A DNA stretch of 6,805 nt. Origin: Nostoc sp. CHAB 5715 (GTDB lineage Bacteria; Cyanobacteriota; Cyanobacteriia; Cyanobacteriales; Nostocaceae). The notes below the pieces were generated by a model. It was not told where the DNA came from and did no database searches. It saw only the letters and a list, made by a program, of their open reading frames with translations. The stretch covers positions 1 through 6,805 of the forward strand of contig NZ_JAIVFR010000355.1 of NCBI RefSeq assembly GCF_020829685.1, in the 5' to 3' direction. The stretch's first letter is position 1. Every line of letters begins with the position of its first letter. Below are positions 1-5,125 of the stretch, piece after piece. A program made the position numbers and the translations under genes.

Positions 1-482
1 TCTAAAATTACATCATCTAAACCCAACAACGGACGCACATCACTACCTAATGGTAGATTTTCCTGGGTAAAAATATGAATTCCGTCTACATCGGTGGGCA
101 AACCGAGTTCCTTTAAAGAACAAATCATCCCTTGAGATGGGACACCGCGCAGTTTTGCAGGTTTAATTTTTAAATCAATGTTGGGTAAGTAAGTACCCGT
201 AGTTGCTACTGGCACATAAATATCTGCCTTCACATTGGCAGCACCACAGACAATATTTAAAGTCTCACCTGTACCAATATCTACTTGGCAAACACTCAAT
301 TTATCGGCGTTGGGATGGGGTTGACGCTCAAGCACTTTCCCTATAACAACGCCATTTGCCCAAGTGCGGCGGTCTTCAATCTCTTCAACCTCAAACCCCG
401 CCATTGTCAGGGTTTCGGCTAATTCTTCTGGACTAAGTTTTATCTCTACTAGTTCGCGCAGCCAATTTAGAGAAATACGCAT
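1..482 (-). CDS. pheT: Phenylalanyl-tRNA synthetase beta subunit, N-terminal part (runs off the left edge)
   Basis: The product is the beta chain of the cytoplasmic alpha2beta2 enzyme that charges tRNA(Phe) with phenylalanine. About 160 codons are visible, opening [20 protein letters not shown], the typical bacterial PheT start in which the first helix is followed by '[16 protein letters not shown]'. From about residue 40 the EMAP/OB-fold tRNA-binding domain begins, with the family signatures '[15 protein letters not shown]', 'IVCGAANV' and '[13 protein letters not shown]' in order and without interruption. The B3/B4 editing and B5 domains would lie beyond the window. The ATG is at 482-480 and fits the usual PheT N-terminus exactly; no convincing Shine-Dalgarno sequence precedes it. 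It diverges from the next gene across about 500 bp. Identity is very secure. Confidence 0.97.
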   Translation of the reverse strand, partial: MRISLNWLRELVEIKLSPEELAETLTMAGFEVEEIEDRRTWANGVVIGKVLERQPHPNADKLSVCQVDIGTGETLNIVCGAANVKADIYVPVATTGTYLPNIDLKIKPAKLRGVPSQGMICSLKELGLPTDVDGIHIFTQENLPLGSDVRPLLGLDDVIL

Positions 483-984
483 GGAGTGTGCTTGTTTTAG
501 GAATCGTCTTTTGCTCTTATTTTAAGGTGCAAGAAGCGATCAATGGCTACTCATCGCGCAAGGCGTACCCTTTCACTTGAACAATCCTACTACGTTAGAC
601 TGGCAAAACAATATATTACAAAAAATTGAGCTAATTAGGTAAGAGATGCGATCGTAAAGAATAGTAGTGCTAAGAGTTGCAAATATTTAAGTAGAAATTT
701 TGAGTATCGGAAAAGAAATCATCCAATAAGTCATTTAGATTATCAGCAATTATTTGTAAAAACCCTGGAACGATTCATTTCTAAGCTCTTTGCCAAGTTT
801 AGACTTCGTTACATATATTGATTTTTTAACGCCGACTTACTTAAAATTAGTAGCCCCAAATACTTGACTAATTAAATACTTTATTTGAGTATATATAGTA
901 ACTAGCAAACAGCATGAGGTAACTTTTAGTTTGAAACGTTTATGTTTGCAGTTAATAACAATTTTTAGAGGGGTTTAATCTATT
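483..984. other. Divergent intergenic region between pheT and the exported-protein gene
   Basis: No intact gene is visible in these 502 bases. The region should hold the promoters of both divergent genes, but no clean -35/-10 pair stands out. Around 555-570 there is a degraded relative of the palindromic repeat (GCGCAAGGCGTACCC). A 38-codon open stretch without a start codon (526-642, +) reads like a protein remnant and is described in the findings. A near-HIP1 site (TGCGATCGT) lies around 647-655. The part from about 660 to 984 is AT-rich and otherwise featureless. Confidence 0.6.
967..973 (+). promoter_or_regulatory. Ribosome binding site of the exported-protein gene
   Basis: AGAGGGG lies 11 bases before ATG 985 and 14 before ATG 988. 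It favours the upstream ATG, although either methionine would give the same mature protein after signal cleavage. Confidence 0.6.
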
Positions 985-1485
985 ATGATGAATCTGAAGA
1001 AATTATGTGTGTCTACCGTTTTGGCGGGTACTGCTCTAACTCTGACGAACTTTAAAATTAATGCTGCTCAAGCTGTTGGGCTTTCAAACAACTCATTTCA
1101 ACAATCCAATCAAATAGTAACTCTTACTGGAAGAGATGATTTTAATGATGATTTAAAATACTTTCAACCAGAAAAAATGGTAGAGTTATATCCAAAAGAT
1201 AACTACCTGATTGCTCAGGCATTCCCTCTAGCTACCAGAACTTTCTATTTAACCACTACAATAGGCCCGGATGGTTTCTTTTCTGTACGACATGGTTTGT
1301 CTAGTACATCCATTATTGGAATGGTAGTAGCCGCACAACGTAATAATGGAAATTGGCACACTATAGAAGCCACTAATATCGTTGACAATCGGTTTTGGTG
1401 GAATACTACAGATGTACAGGGATTCATTCAAGACCCTGGGTTTTTGTTTAGTCCTGTAAGAATTATCCTTTTTGTATATCCTTAG
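985..1485 (+). CDS. Small exported protein of unknown family
   Basis: A 166-residue protein I do not recognise. It begins with a clear Sec signal peptide: a basic n-region (MMNLKK), a hydrophobic core at about residues 7-21 (LCVSTVLAGTALTLT) and an AQA cleavage motif at residues 28-30, so the mature protein has about 136 residues. There is no lipobox and no further membrane helix, so it should be periplasmic or secreted. Residues about 78-166 alternate polar and hydrophobic/aromatic residues (TRTFYLTTTIG, GNWHTIEATN, NRFWWNTTDVQG, PVRIILFVYP), which suggests a compact beta-sandwich domain. The start is ATG at 985 or 988, with an AGAGGGG ribosome-binding site at 967-973. A strong intrinsic terminator follows, so it appears to be a single-gene unit. 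Any function would be a guess. Confidence 0.8.
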   Translation: MMNLKKLCVSTVLAGTALTLTNFKINAAQAVGLSNNSFQQSNQIVTLTGRDDFNDDLKYFQPEKMVELYPKDNYLIAQAFPLATRTFYLTTTIGPDGFFSVRHGLSSTSIIGMVVAAQRNNGNWHTIEATNIVDNRFWWNTTDVQGFIQDPGFLFSPVRIILFVYP

Positions 1486-1529
1486 AAATGCCGTAGAGCT
1501 ATATACAGGGTAAAGATATAACATGGGCT

Positions 1530-1569
1530 TGGGCTTGTTTTTCTCTATTCTTAACAAGCCCAGCTTTTT
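1530..1569 (+). terminator. Intrinsic terminator of the exported-protein gene
   Basis: A perfect 10-bp stem, TGGGCTTGTT (1530-1539) and AACAAGCCCA (1553-1562), with a 13-base loop is followed by GC and a run of five T. It lies 45 bases past the stop codon at 1485, which is the right place and orientation to end this transcript. Confidence 0.75.
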
Positions 1570-1610
1570 GCTGTGAGCAATTACCACGATTTTACGAGAC
1601 TATCGATTTG

Positions 1611-1663
1611 AGCGTAGGCGTAGCCCGCCGTTGGCGAAGCCTCTCGACAGAGTTGGCATCGCT
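1611..1663 (+). repeat. Interspersed palindromic repeat, copy 1 (53 bp)
   Basis: It starts AGCGTAGGCGTAGCCCGCCG and ends GCATCGCT, with a 20-30 base GC-rich middle containing the arm TTGGCGAAGCC. The same left end recurs at 3087 and 6173, and the same ATCGCT-type right end closes the copy at 6173-6275. Such repeats are frequent in Nostoc-like genomes; family membership is from memory and not from a search. Confidence 0.75.
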
Positions 1664-1776
1664 TGTTTTTGACCTGACCTCACCAAATCGCGTTGCTCCC
1701 GATTTGAACAATGGTTTACTAATTAGATATCAGACAAAAACCCGCTTCTGAGTTTTAGTGGCAACAGAAAATGTGG

Positions 1777-1801
1777 CTAGGTAACGCTTTTAAGTAACTA
1801 G
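1777..1801. promoter_or_regulatory. Possible operator of parDE
   Basis: A 25-bp imperfect palindrome has CTAG at both ends (1777-1780 and 1798-1801) and also contains a direct repeat GTAAC (1781-1785 and 1794-1798). It ends at the parD ribosome-binding site, where ParD-type ribbon-helix-helix proteins usually bind to repress their own operon. Position and partial symmetry are the only evidence. Confidence 0.25.
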
Positions 1802-1812
1802 AGGTAAAAACT

Positions 1813-2079
1813 ATGAACATCCAACTTCAAGCGGAATACGAGCAATTTATACAAACCCGAATTGCTACAGGTAGATATGAAAATGCTGAAGATGTGATTG
1901 TCAAAGCATTGAAACTGCTGGAGTCATGGGAGAAGGGTTATCAGGAATGGGAAGAATCAACTAAGAAAAAACTAGCTGCTGGGCTGGCTTCTATAGAACG
2001 TGGAGATGTAGTAGATGGTGAAGTGGTGATGGCGCGACTGGAGGAGAAATTACGCAAAGCCCGTGAGACTCAAGGATGA
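1813..2079 (+). CDS. parD: ParD-family antitoxin (ribbon-helix-helix)
   Basis: An 88-residue antitoxin that should bind and neutralise the ParE toxin encoded next to it and, as a dimer, repress the operon. The N-terminal half matches the ParD ribbon-helix-helix pattern: a short strand (MNIQLQAE), then 'YEQFIQTRIATGRYENAEDVI' (helix, Gly-Arg-Tyr turn, helix) and VKALKLLE. The C-terminal half is highly charged and helical (WEKGYQEWEESTKKK, then ASIERGDVVDGEVVMARLEEKL), as expected for the toxin-wrapping tail; 'G-x-V-V-D-G' is a common ParD tail motif. Length is normal for the family. The ATG is preceded by GAGGT at 1801-1805 with 7-base spacing. Its stop overlaps the toxin start by 4 bases (ATGA), indicating translational coupling. 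It appears intact. Confidence 0.9.
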   Translation: MNIQLQAEYEQFIQTRIATGRYENAEDVIVKALKLLESWEKGYQEWEESTKKKLAAGLASIERGDVVDGEVVMARLEEKLRKARETQG

Positions 2080-2381
2080 TGGAATACTTTATTGCCAAAG
2101 AAGCAAGCCAAGATTTAGATGAAATTTTGGATTATTTTTTAGTTCGCAATATCAACACTGGAGCAAGATTTATTCGAGAATTTAATAAGAAATGCCAAAA
2201 CATAGCTCAATTCCCGAATATAGGACGAAGTTACGCCAAGTTTGACCCCAGGCTGAGAGGAATACCGTTGGATGGCTACATTATTTTTTATCGAGTTTTT
2301 GAAGATAGTGTTGTGATTGTGCGGGTAGTTAGCGGTTATCGGGATTTAGAATTTATATTTGCAGATGTGGACGGTGAGTAG
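2076..2381 (+). CDS. parE: ParE/RelE-superfamily toxin
   Basis: A 101-residue toxin of the RelE/ParE fold. The family order is complete: N-terminal strand (MEYFIAKEA), helix with 'ASQDLDEILDYFLVRN', second helix 'GARFIREFNKKCQNIAQFPN', then the ParE-type turn IGRSYAKFDPRLRGIPLDGY, and core strands IIFYRVFEDSVVIVRVVSGYRDLE. The pattern fits ParE better than RelE: it has the P-x-x-G-R turn and R-x-x-P-x-x-x-Y-x-I-x-Y-R segment of ParE proteins and lacks an obvious RelE catalytic set. ParE toxins act on DNA gyrase in characterised cases; that target is inferred here. The start ATG overlaps the parD stop (ATGA at 2076-2079); a second ATG at 2079 is possible. No frameshift or truncation is seen, so the pair is probably functional. 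Confidence 0.88.
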   Translation: MMEYFIAKEASQDLDEILDYFLVRNINTGARFIREFNKKCQNIAQFPNIGRSYAKFDPRLRGIPLDGYIIFYRVFEDSVVIVRVVSGYRDLEFIFADVDGE

Positions 2382-2480
2382 ATTTTTGAATTGTTAGAAA
2401 ATTTTGGTGATTTGACGCAAAAATCCGAACTAGACGCGAAACCCAACCTACAAATATTATTAACCGAGTAGTATTGAGAT

Positions 2481-2488
2481 GCGATCGC
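2481..2488. repeat. HIP1 octamer
   Basis: GCGATCGC, the highly iterated palindrome of many cyanobacterial genomes. It supports the taxonomic assignment. Confidence 0.9.
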
Positions 2489-2520
2489 TTGAGATTAAAA
2501 TCTCTAACTTGAATGCAGGG

Positions 2521-2756
2521 TAAAATGAGGAAATCTGTGTTTGCACCTTGAATACCGTTGCTTCGGCAAGTGTTATAAAACTCAAAAGCAAGTTCATAGT
2601 CTTCCATATCTAACTCAAGATTAGGAAATGCACGCAGATAATTTTTTAGCCGATTGTATTGGTTGGCGTTACGAATCCCTGAGGTATCTCTTGCCGAACA
2701 GCACCTAACAAAGCAACCCGACCATCAATGTCGTTAGCCCTTAAAAATAGTCGCAT
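2521..2756 (-). pseudogene. vapC: Central fragment of a VapC-type PIN-domain toxin, frameshifted
   Basis: Read on the minus strand from 2756, one frame gives MRLFLRANDIDGRVALLGAV then RQEIPQG. After a one-base deletion near 2676, the next frame continues IRNANQYNRLKNYLRAFPN, then LELDMEDYELAFEFYNTC, then RSNGIQGANTDFLI. This is the middle of a cyanobacterial VapC. It holds the acidic residue of the 'RQE' helix and the Asp of 'GxNTDFLI', two of the four metal-binding acidic positions of PIN nucleases. The first (IIDTSVW) and last (TTDNDF) are absent. Past 2521 the sequence turns into HIP1/repeat DNA, and on the N-terminal side an element with inverted-repeat ends begins 20 bases away. A full protein would have about 135-140 residues, and only about 78 remain. 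It cannot encode an active toxin. See the complementary fragment at 5179-5339. Confidence 0.85.
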
Positions 2757-2775
2757 TCATAGCTGCTTATTGACA

Positions 2776-2903
2776 TATAGCAATCCTAAATCATTCGTGA
2801 GAATTTGAGATAGTTATAACCCCCCTGTAGTCCCCCCAAAGCATCGGGGGGATGGCGTTAGCCAGGGGGTGAATTTTCTTACAACTCATTTAGAATCGCT
2901 ATA
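2776..2903. mobile_element. MITE-like element 1 (128 bp, long inverted-repeat ends)
   Basis: The ends TATAGCAATCCTAAAT (2776-2791) and ATTTAGAATCGCTATA (2888-2903) are inverted repeats matching at 14 of 16 positions, with weaker pairing inward. The centre is a nested hairpin: CCCCCTG (2821-2827) with CAGGGGG (2863-2869) encloses TCCCCCC (2831-2837) with GGGGGGA (2846-2852), plus TGGC/GCCA at 2853-2864. There is no coding capacity. The ends begin and finish with TATA, compatible with TA target duplication as in IS630/Tc1-type elements. I recall near-identical ends as abundant in Nostoc-like genomes; no search was done. Confidence 0.7.
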
Positions 2904-2960
2904 GCGCTCTTTCATCACTCTCAGAAAACAATAATCGAAGCGGGAAACTGAAACTATTAC

Positions 2961-3176
2961 TCAATCAAGGTTTGAAGCTTTATTTTCTAATAGAAATTCA
3001 AAAATGTTGCTAAAACCTGAAAATCGAAGTCTCATAAGCCTTGCAGCGATTGCTTTCTCCAAGACTGATGGAAGAGGGATAGATTTAGCGTAGGCGTAGC
3101 CCGTCGTATACATGGCTTTGAGACTTGGAAAATAAATTAAATGAGAAATGCTGATTTTTTCGTTGGTTTTTAACAT
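2961..3176 (-). CDS. Possible small ribbon-helix-helix protein, interrupted by a repeat
   Basis: A 71-codon ORF starting MLKTNEKISIS and ending with PLPSVLEKAIAARLMRLRF, then SGFSNIFEFLLENKASNLD. The second half fits a CopG/VapB-like ribbon-helix-helix: a Pro-containing strand end, an amphipathic helix, a Gly-Phe-Ser turn and a second helix. Between the two parts, about residues 12-33 are encoded largely by a copy of the interspersed palindromic repeat (3087-3117; YTTGYAYAK). If those residues are removed, 'KISIS-LPSVLEKAI' would make an ordinary strand-helix start, so the repeat may have entered an existing gene in frame. There is no good ribosome-binding site before the ATG at 3176. It could be a decaying antitoxin gene or chance coding; I put a real gene origin at about even odds. 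Confidence 0.4.
   Translation of the reverse strand: MLKTNEKISISHLIYFPSLKAMYTTGYAYAKSIPLPSVLEKAIAARLMRLRFSGFSNIFEFLLENKASNLD
3087..3117 (+). repeat. Interspersed palindromic repeat, copy 2 (short, 31 bp)
   Basis: AGCGTAGGCGTAGCCCGTCG is followed by TATACATGGCT, a slightly altered form of the TAGACATCGCT right end seen at 6265-6275. This copy lacks the variable middle present in the other two. Confidence 0.75.
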
Positions 3177-3214
3177 TGGTTGCGATCAAGAGTAATTTAG
3201 ATGCGTTTGCCTTG

Positions 3215-3222
3215 GCGATCGC
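3215..3222. repeat. HIP1 octamer
   Basis: Second full GCGATCGC in the window. Confidence 0.9.
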
Positions 3223-3458
3223 AGAACTTGAATCTTTAAAACTCGATAAAACCTCACAAGTAATATTTTCTCACTCAATAGACTAAAAAAATCAGACTTC
3301 ACTCTTTTTTGTAGTGTAATTACATTGCATTGTATTGTAGAACTCCAAAGAGGTAAATTTGCCCTATTTGATCCGAAAAATCACTCCTAAAACTGTCTCT
3401 AAAGCATTCACCATAAGGATTATCGGGCAATTTTATGAAATCTACCTCAACAATATCG

Positions 3459-3500
3459 AAAGAATAGACAATCCAATCTAAAGAATCGGCAATCCAATCT
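3459..3500. repeat. 21-bp tandem duplication
   Basis: Two adjacent 21-base units, 3459-3479 and 3480-3500, match at 19 of 21 positions (AAAGAAT..., ending CAATCCAATCT). The unit length keeps the reading frame. On the minus strand it encodes LDWIADS/LDWIVYS within the open stretch 3320-3526. Confidence 0.85.
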
Positions 3501-3589
3501 AAATTTTGTTCATTTGAAATGTAAATCTAATTTTGTATCCTTTTGCTAAGTGTGATGCTTGCTGTTTTTATTAGTATTTCTTTATTGAA

Positions 3590-3615
3590 AATGAAAGTAA
3601 AAAAATGCTTTCATT
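3590..3615 (+). promoter_or_regulatory. Leader hairpin upstream of the repeat-protein gene
   Basis: AATGAAAG (3590-3597) pairs with CTTTCATT (3608-3615) across a 10-base AT-rich loop. A second small stem, CCTCT/AGAGG, lies at 3631-3644. Both are in the 90 bases before the start codon and may structure the leader. No promoter was identified with confidence. Confidence 0.25.
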
Positions 3616-3662
3616 AATGTCGTTGATCTTCCTCTTAATAGAGGGATTTCAGTTTGGGTAAT

Positions 3663-3667
3663 AGGAG
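3663..3667 (+). promoter_or_regulatory. Ribosome binding site that sets the start at 3678
   Basis: AGGAG lies 10 bases before ATG 3678. It sits inside the reading frame that would begin at TTG 3654, which argues for the shorter, 382-residue product. Confidence 0.6.
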
Positions 3668-3677
3668 TTTAATTCTA

Positions 3678-4826
3678 ATGGCAACTTCTGACAATAGCAA
3701 TCAAACTGTTGGGTCACAAAGTACTAACAACAATCCAACTGGTAATGGTAATTTTTCTTTCAGTGATGGCAAATGGCAGTCTACCGATGGCAGCAGTTTA
3801 GATGGTAGCGGTGGCTTTGGTAGCGGTGGCTTTGGTAGCGGTGGCTTCGGTGGCGCTGCTAGTGGTAGTAATACTTTCGCTTCCTTCATCGGTGGTGGCA
3901 ACTCATCCACAACCAGTGAAGATGGAAAGTACAAATATAATTACGAGCGACCACTTGACGAGCGGGCCTTAACTGATACTAATAATCCGTTCAATCAACT
4001 CATTGGAGTCCTTGGCGGTGATATTAGTGCGTTAGGTGGCGGTAACAACCCCTTTGCTAGTGGTGGCGCATCTGGTGGTAACGCATCTGGTGGCGGTAAC
4101 AACCCCTTTGCTGGTGGTAACGCATCTGGTGGCGGTAACAACCCCTTTGCTGGTGGTAACGCATCTGGTGGCGGTAACAACCCCTTTGCTGGTGGTGGCG
4201 CATCTGGTGGTAACGCATCTGGTGGCGGCAACCTCCCTGGTAACTTACCATTTGGCAACACTCCCCCCTCCAAGGAAAGTGGTAGCAACCTACCTGAAAC
4301 TGGCAACGGTCAACCTGTACCTTATAAGAGTGACAACTGGATATCTGATATTCAAAAATTAGATGGTGCAAATGCTACCGGTAACAGTGGCCAAGGTAAC
4401 GGTAACTGGCTATATGGTAGTAACAACACAACCGACGGTAATGGTAACTGGAATTTTGGTAGTGATAACACAACCAACGGTAACGGTAACTGGAACTTAG
4501 GCAATAACAACGACATCCTTGGTAATGCCAATACACTCCCTGGTAGTAACAACGACATCCTTGGTAGTGGCAACACTGCCAGTGTAAGTAACAGCAATCT
4601 CCTTGGAAACCGGATTGAAGCCAGTGGTGATGACAAAACACTCGTTGGTAATGAAGGCTGGAATTTCTCTGTTAGTGGCGAACTGATATCGCTAGGTAGT
4701 ACTAAGCCTAGCCAACATATAGGAACTGATGTCAGCAGTTTACTCAGCAGTTCTGACCTTGTAACATCCGCCATGTCAAATCCAGGCTACAACAACCCAA
4801 ATTATGATTTCTCTACCATAGCCTAA
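3678..4826 (+). CDS. Gly/Asn/Ser-rich repeat protein of unknown function
   Basis: A 382-residue low-complexity protein I do not recognise. The N-terminus (MATSDNSNQTVGSQSTNNNP) has no signal peptide or membrane helix. Residues 21-58 hold a GNGNFSFSDG motif and three GSGGF pentapeptides. Residues about 82-118 form a more ordinary segment (KYKYNYERPLDERALTD, then NPFNQLIGVLG). Residues 120-181 are four GGGNNPFA-type repeats of 13 or 18 residues. After a Pro-rich stretch and a short unique segment (SDNWISDIQKLDG), residues 240-337 are seven successive 14-residue repeats beginning G-N/S, the first three starting GNGNW. The tail is unique (SSLLSSSDLVTSAMSNPGYN). Start choice: ATG 3678 has AGGAG at 3663-3667; an in-frame TTG at 3654 is less likely. 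Fixed-period Gly-Asn repeats suggest a beta-solenoid or adhesive/surface protein, exported by a route not visible here. That is inference. Confidence 0.85.
   Translation: MATSDNSNQTVGSQSTNNNPTGNGNFSFSDGKWQSTDGSSLDGSGGFGSGGFGSGGFGGAASGSNTFASFIGGGNSSTTSEDGKYKYNYERPLDERALTDTNNPFNQLIGVLGGDISALGGGNNPFASGGASGGNASGGGNNPFAGGNASGGGNNPFAGGNASGGGNNPFAGGGASGGNASGGGNLPGNLPFGNTPPSKESGSNLPETGNGQPVPYKSDNWISDIQKLDGANATGNSGQGNGNWLYGSNNTTDGNGNWNFGSDNTTNGNGNWNLGNNNDILGNANTLPGSNNDILGSGNTASVSNSNLLGNRIEASGDDKTLVGNEGWNFSVSGELISLGSTKPSQHIGTDVSSLLSSSDLVTSAMSNPGYNNPNYDFSTIA
3804..3848 (+). repeat. Three 15-bp tandem repeats (GSGGF)
   Basis: Units 3804-3818, 3819-3833 and 3834-3848 (GGTAGCGGTGGCTTT) are identical except for the last base of the third. 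Each encodes GSGGF, so copy-number change keeps the frame. Confidence 0.95.
4035..4220 (+). repeat. In-frame minisatellite (39/54-bp units)
   Basis: There are four consecutive blocks: 4035-4088 (54 bp), 4089-4127 (39), 4128-4166 (39) and 4167-4220 (54). Each starts GGTGGCGGTAACAACCCC and ends GGTAACGCATCT. The 39-bp unit encodes GGGNNPFAGGNAS, and the 54-bp form adds five residues before GGNAS. A partial fifth unit (GGGNLPGN) follows. Blocks 2 and 3 look identical at the base level, pointing to recent duplication. Confidence 0.95.
4395..4688 (+). repeat. Seven 14-residue coding repeats (42 bp each)
   Basis: Units in order: GNGNWLYGSNNTTD, GNGNWNFGSDNTTN, GNGNWNLGNNNDIL, GNANTLPGSNNDIL, GSGNTASVSNSNLL, GNRIEASGDDKTLV, GNEGWNFSVSGELI. 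The period is exactly 42 bases throughout, with no indel. The first three units are also similar in DNA; later ones have diverged but keep G-N/S at positions 1-2, and from the third unit on a hydrophobic pair at the end. Confidence 0.9.
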
Positions 4827-4837
4827 AACTTTATAGC

Positions 4838-4873
4838 AGACAGGAGCCAGTTTTTGCATCGGTAAGCCTGTCT
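4838..4873 (+). terminator. Weak candidate terminator of the repeat-protein gene
   Basis: AGACAGG (4838-4844) pairs with CCTGTCT (4867-4873) over a 22-base loop, 11 bases after the stop codon. No T-run follows directly, so it may instead be an mRNA 3'-end stabiliser. The large inverted repeat at 4911-5047 could also serve as the transcript end. Confidence 0.3.
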
Positions 4874-4910
4874 ATTGTGGGAATGGCCCTTTTTGCCAAC
4901 TTGAGTTGAT

Positions 4911-5047
4911 TACATTTTGAGTATAATACTTCTGGGTTAAGCTTTGCAGTTGACATTGCTCTCATTGAGCGGCGCAAGAATCAACCTTCTAGCACTTCAA
5001 AAATTTCAATCTGTAATTAACCCAAAAGTATTATTCTTTGAAATGTA
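4911..5047. mobile_element. MITE-like element 2 (137 bp, about 30-bp inverted-repeat ends)
   Basis: The left end 4911-4940 (TACATTTTGAGTATAATAC, then TTCTGGGTTAA) and right end 5017-5047 (TTAACCCAAAAGTATTATTC, then TTTGAAATGTA) are inverted repeats. The inner 19 bases match at 17 positions, and the outer part pairs with one gap. The 76-base centre has no coding capacity. Both outer borders are TA, compatible with TA target duplication. Its ends differ from those of element 1, so it is a separate family. Confidence 0.65.
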
Positions 5048-5098
5048 GTCGGTAAGGTATAGAAAAAATAATTAACCGCAGATGAACACAAATACTCG

Positions 5099-5125
5099 TA
5101 GGGACACGGCAATGCCGTCTCCCTA
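5099..5125. repeat. Hairpin repeat
   Basis: TAGGGA-C-ACGGC (5099-5110) pairs with GCCGT-C-TCCCTA (5114-5125) over a 3-base loop with one C/C mismatch. Similar 'gtagggacacggcattgccgtgtcccta' hairpins are scattered in cyanobacterial genomes (from memory). It might act as a bidirectional terminator but lacks a T-run. Confidence 0.6.

Larger units (their letters stand above)
1486..1812. other. Intergenic region with terminator and palindromic repeat
   Basis: Between the exported-protein gene and parD there is the terminator, then the interspersed repeat at 1611-1663, then about 150 bases leading into the parDE operon. No coding remnant was recognised. The parDE promoter must lie here, but no -35/-10 pair is convincing. 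Confidence 0.6.
2382..3677. other. Long gene-poor region with decayed genes and repeats
   Basis: About 1.3 kb has no confidently intact gene. In order it contains: a stretch near 2436-2452 (acgcgaaacccaacctac) that I know as a recurrent cyanobacterial intergenic sequence; a short palindrome at 2491-2504; the central vapC fragment (2521-2756); an element with inverted-repeat ends (2776-2903); a possible ribbon-helix-helix ORF (2961-3176); a HIP1 site (3215); an unidentified open stretch (3320-3526); a 21-bp tandem duplication (3459-3500); and the leader of the repeat-protein gene. It reads as an erosion zone. Confidence 0.65.

Noticed and set aside
864..895. TTGACT (864-869) and TATATA (890-895) as a promoter of the exported-protein gene
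   Set aside because: The spacer is 20 bases, too long for a standard sigma-70-type promoter. AT-rich surroundings make such hexamers likely by chance.
1245..1587. Two minus-strand ORFs of 60 and 112 codons over the exported-protein gene
   Set aside because: They are antisense to a gene with a signal peptide, ribosome-binding site and terminator, and one runs through the terminator stem.
2353..2607. 84-codon minus ORF taken as an intact gene
   Set aside because: Only its first 28 or so codons are VapC-like. The rest reads through HIP1 and repeat DNA and into the antisense of parE. It is part of the vapC fragment and not a gene.
3138..3293. Plus-strand open stretch with NLDAFALAIAELESLKLDK
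   Set aside because: Only about 40 codons with no ATG, and it overlaps the start of the minus-strand ribbon-helix-helix-like ORF. The LAIAE part comes from the HIP1 site.
3459..3500. Start of a CRISPR array
   Set aside because: There are only two adjacent copies with no spacers between them, so it is a simple tandem duplication.
3654..3677. TTG at 3654 as start of the repeat protein (adding MGNRSLIL)
   Set aside because: The AGGAG ribosome-binding site lies downstream of it and is placed for ATG 3678.
3701..4774. Several long minus- and plus-frame ORFs overlapping the repeat protein
   Set aside because: They are Pro/Leu-rich or His/Gln/Tyr-rich shadows created by the regular Gly-Asn codon repeats in other frames.
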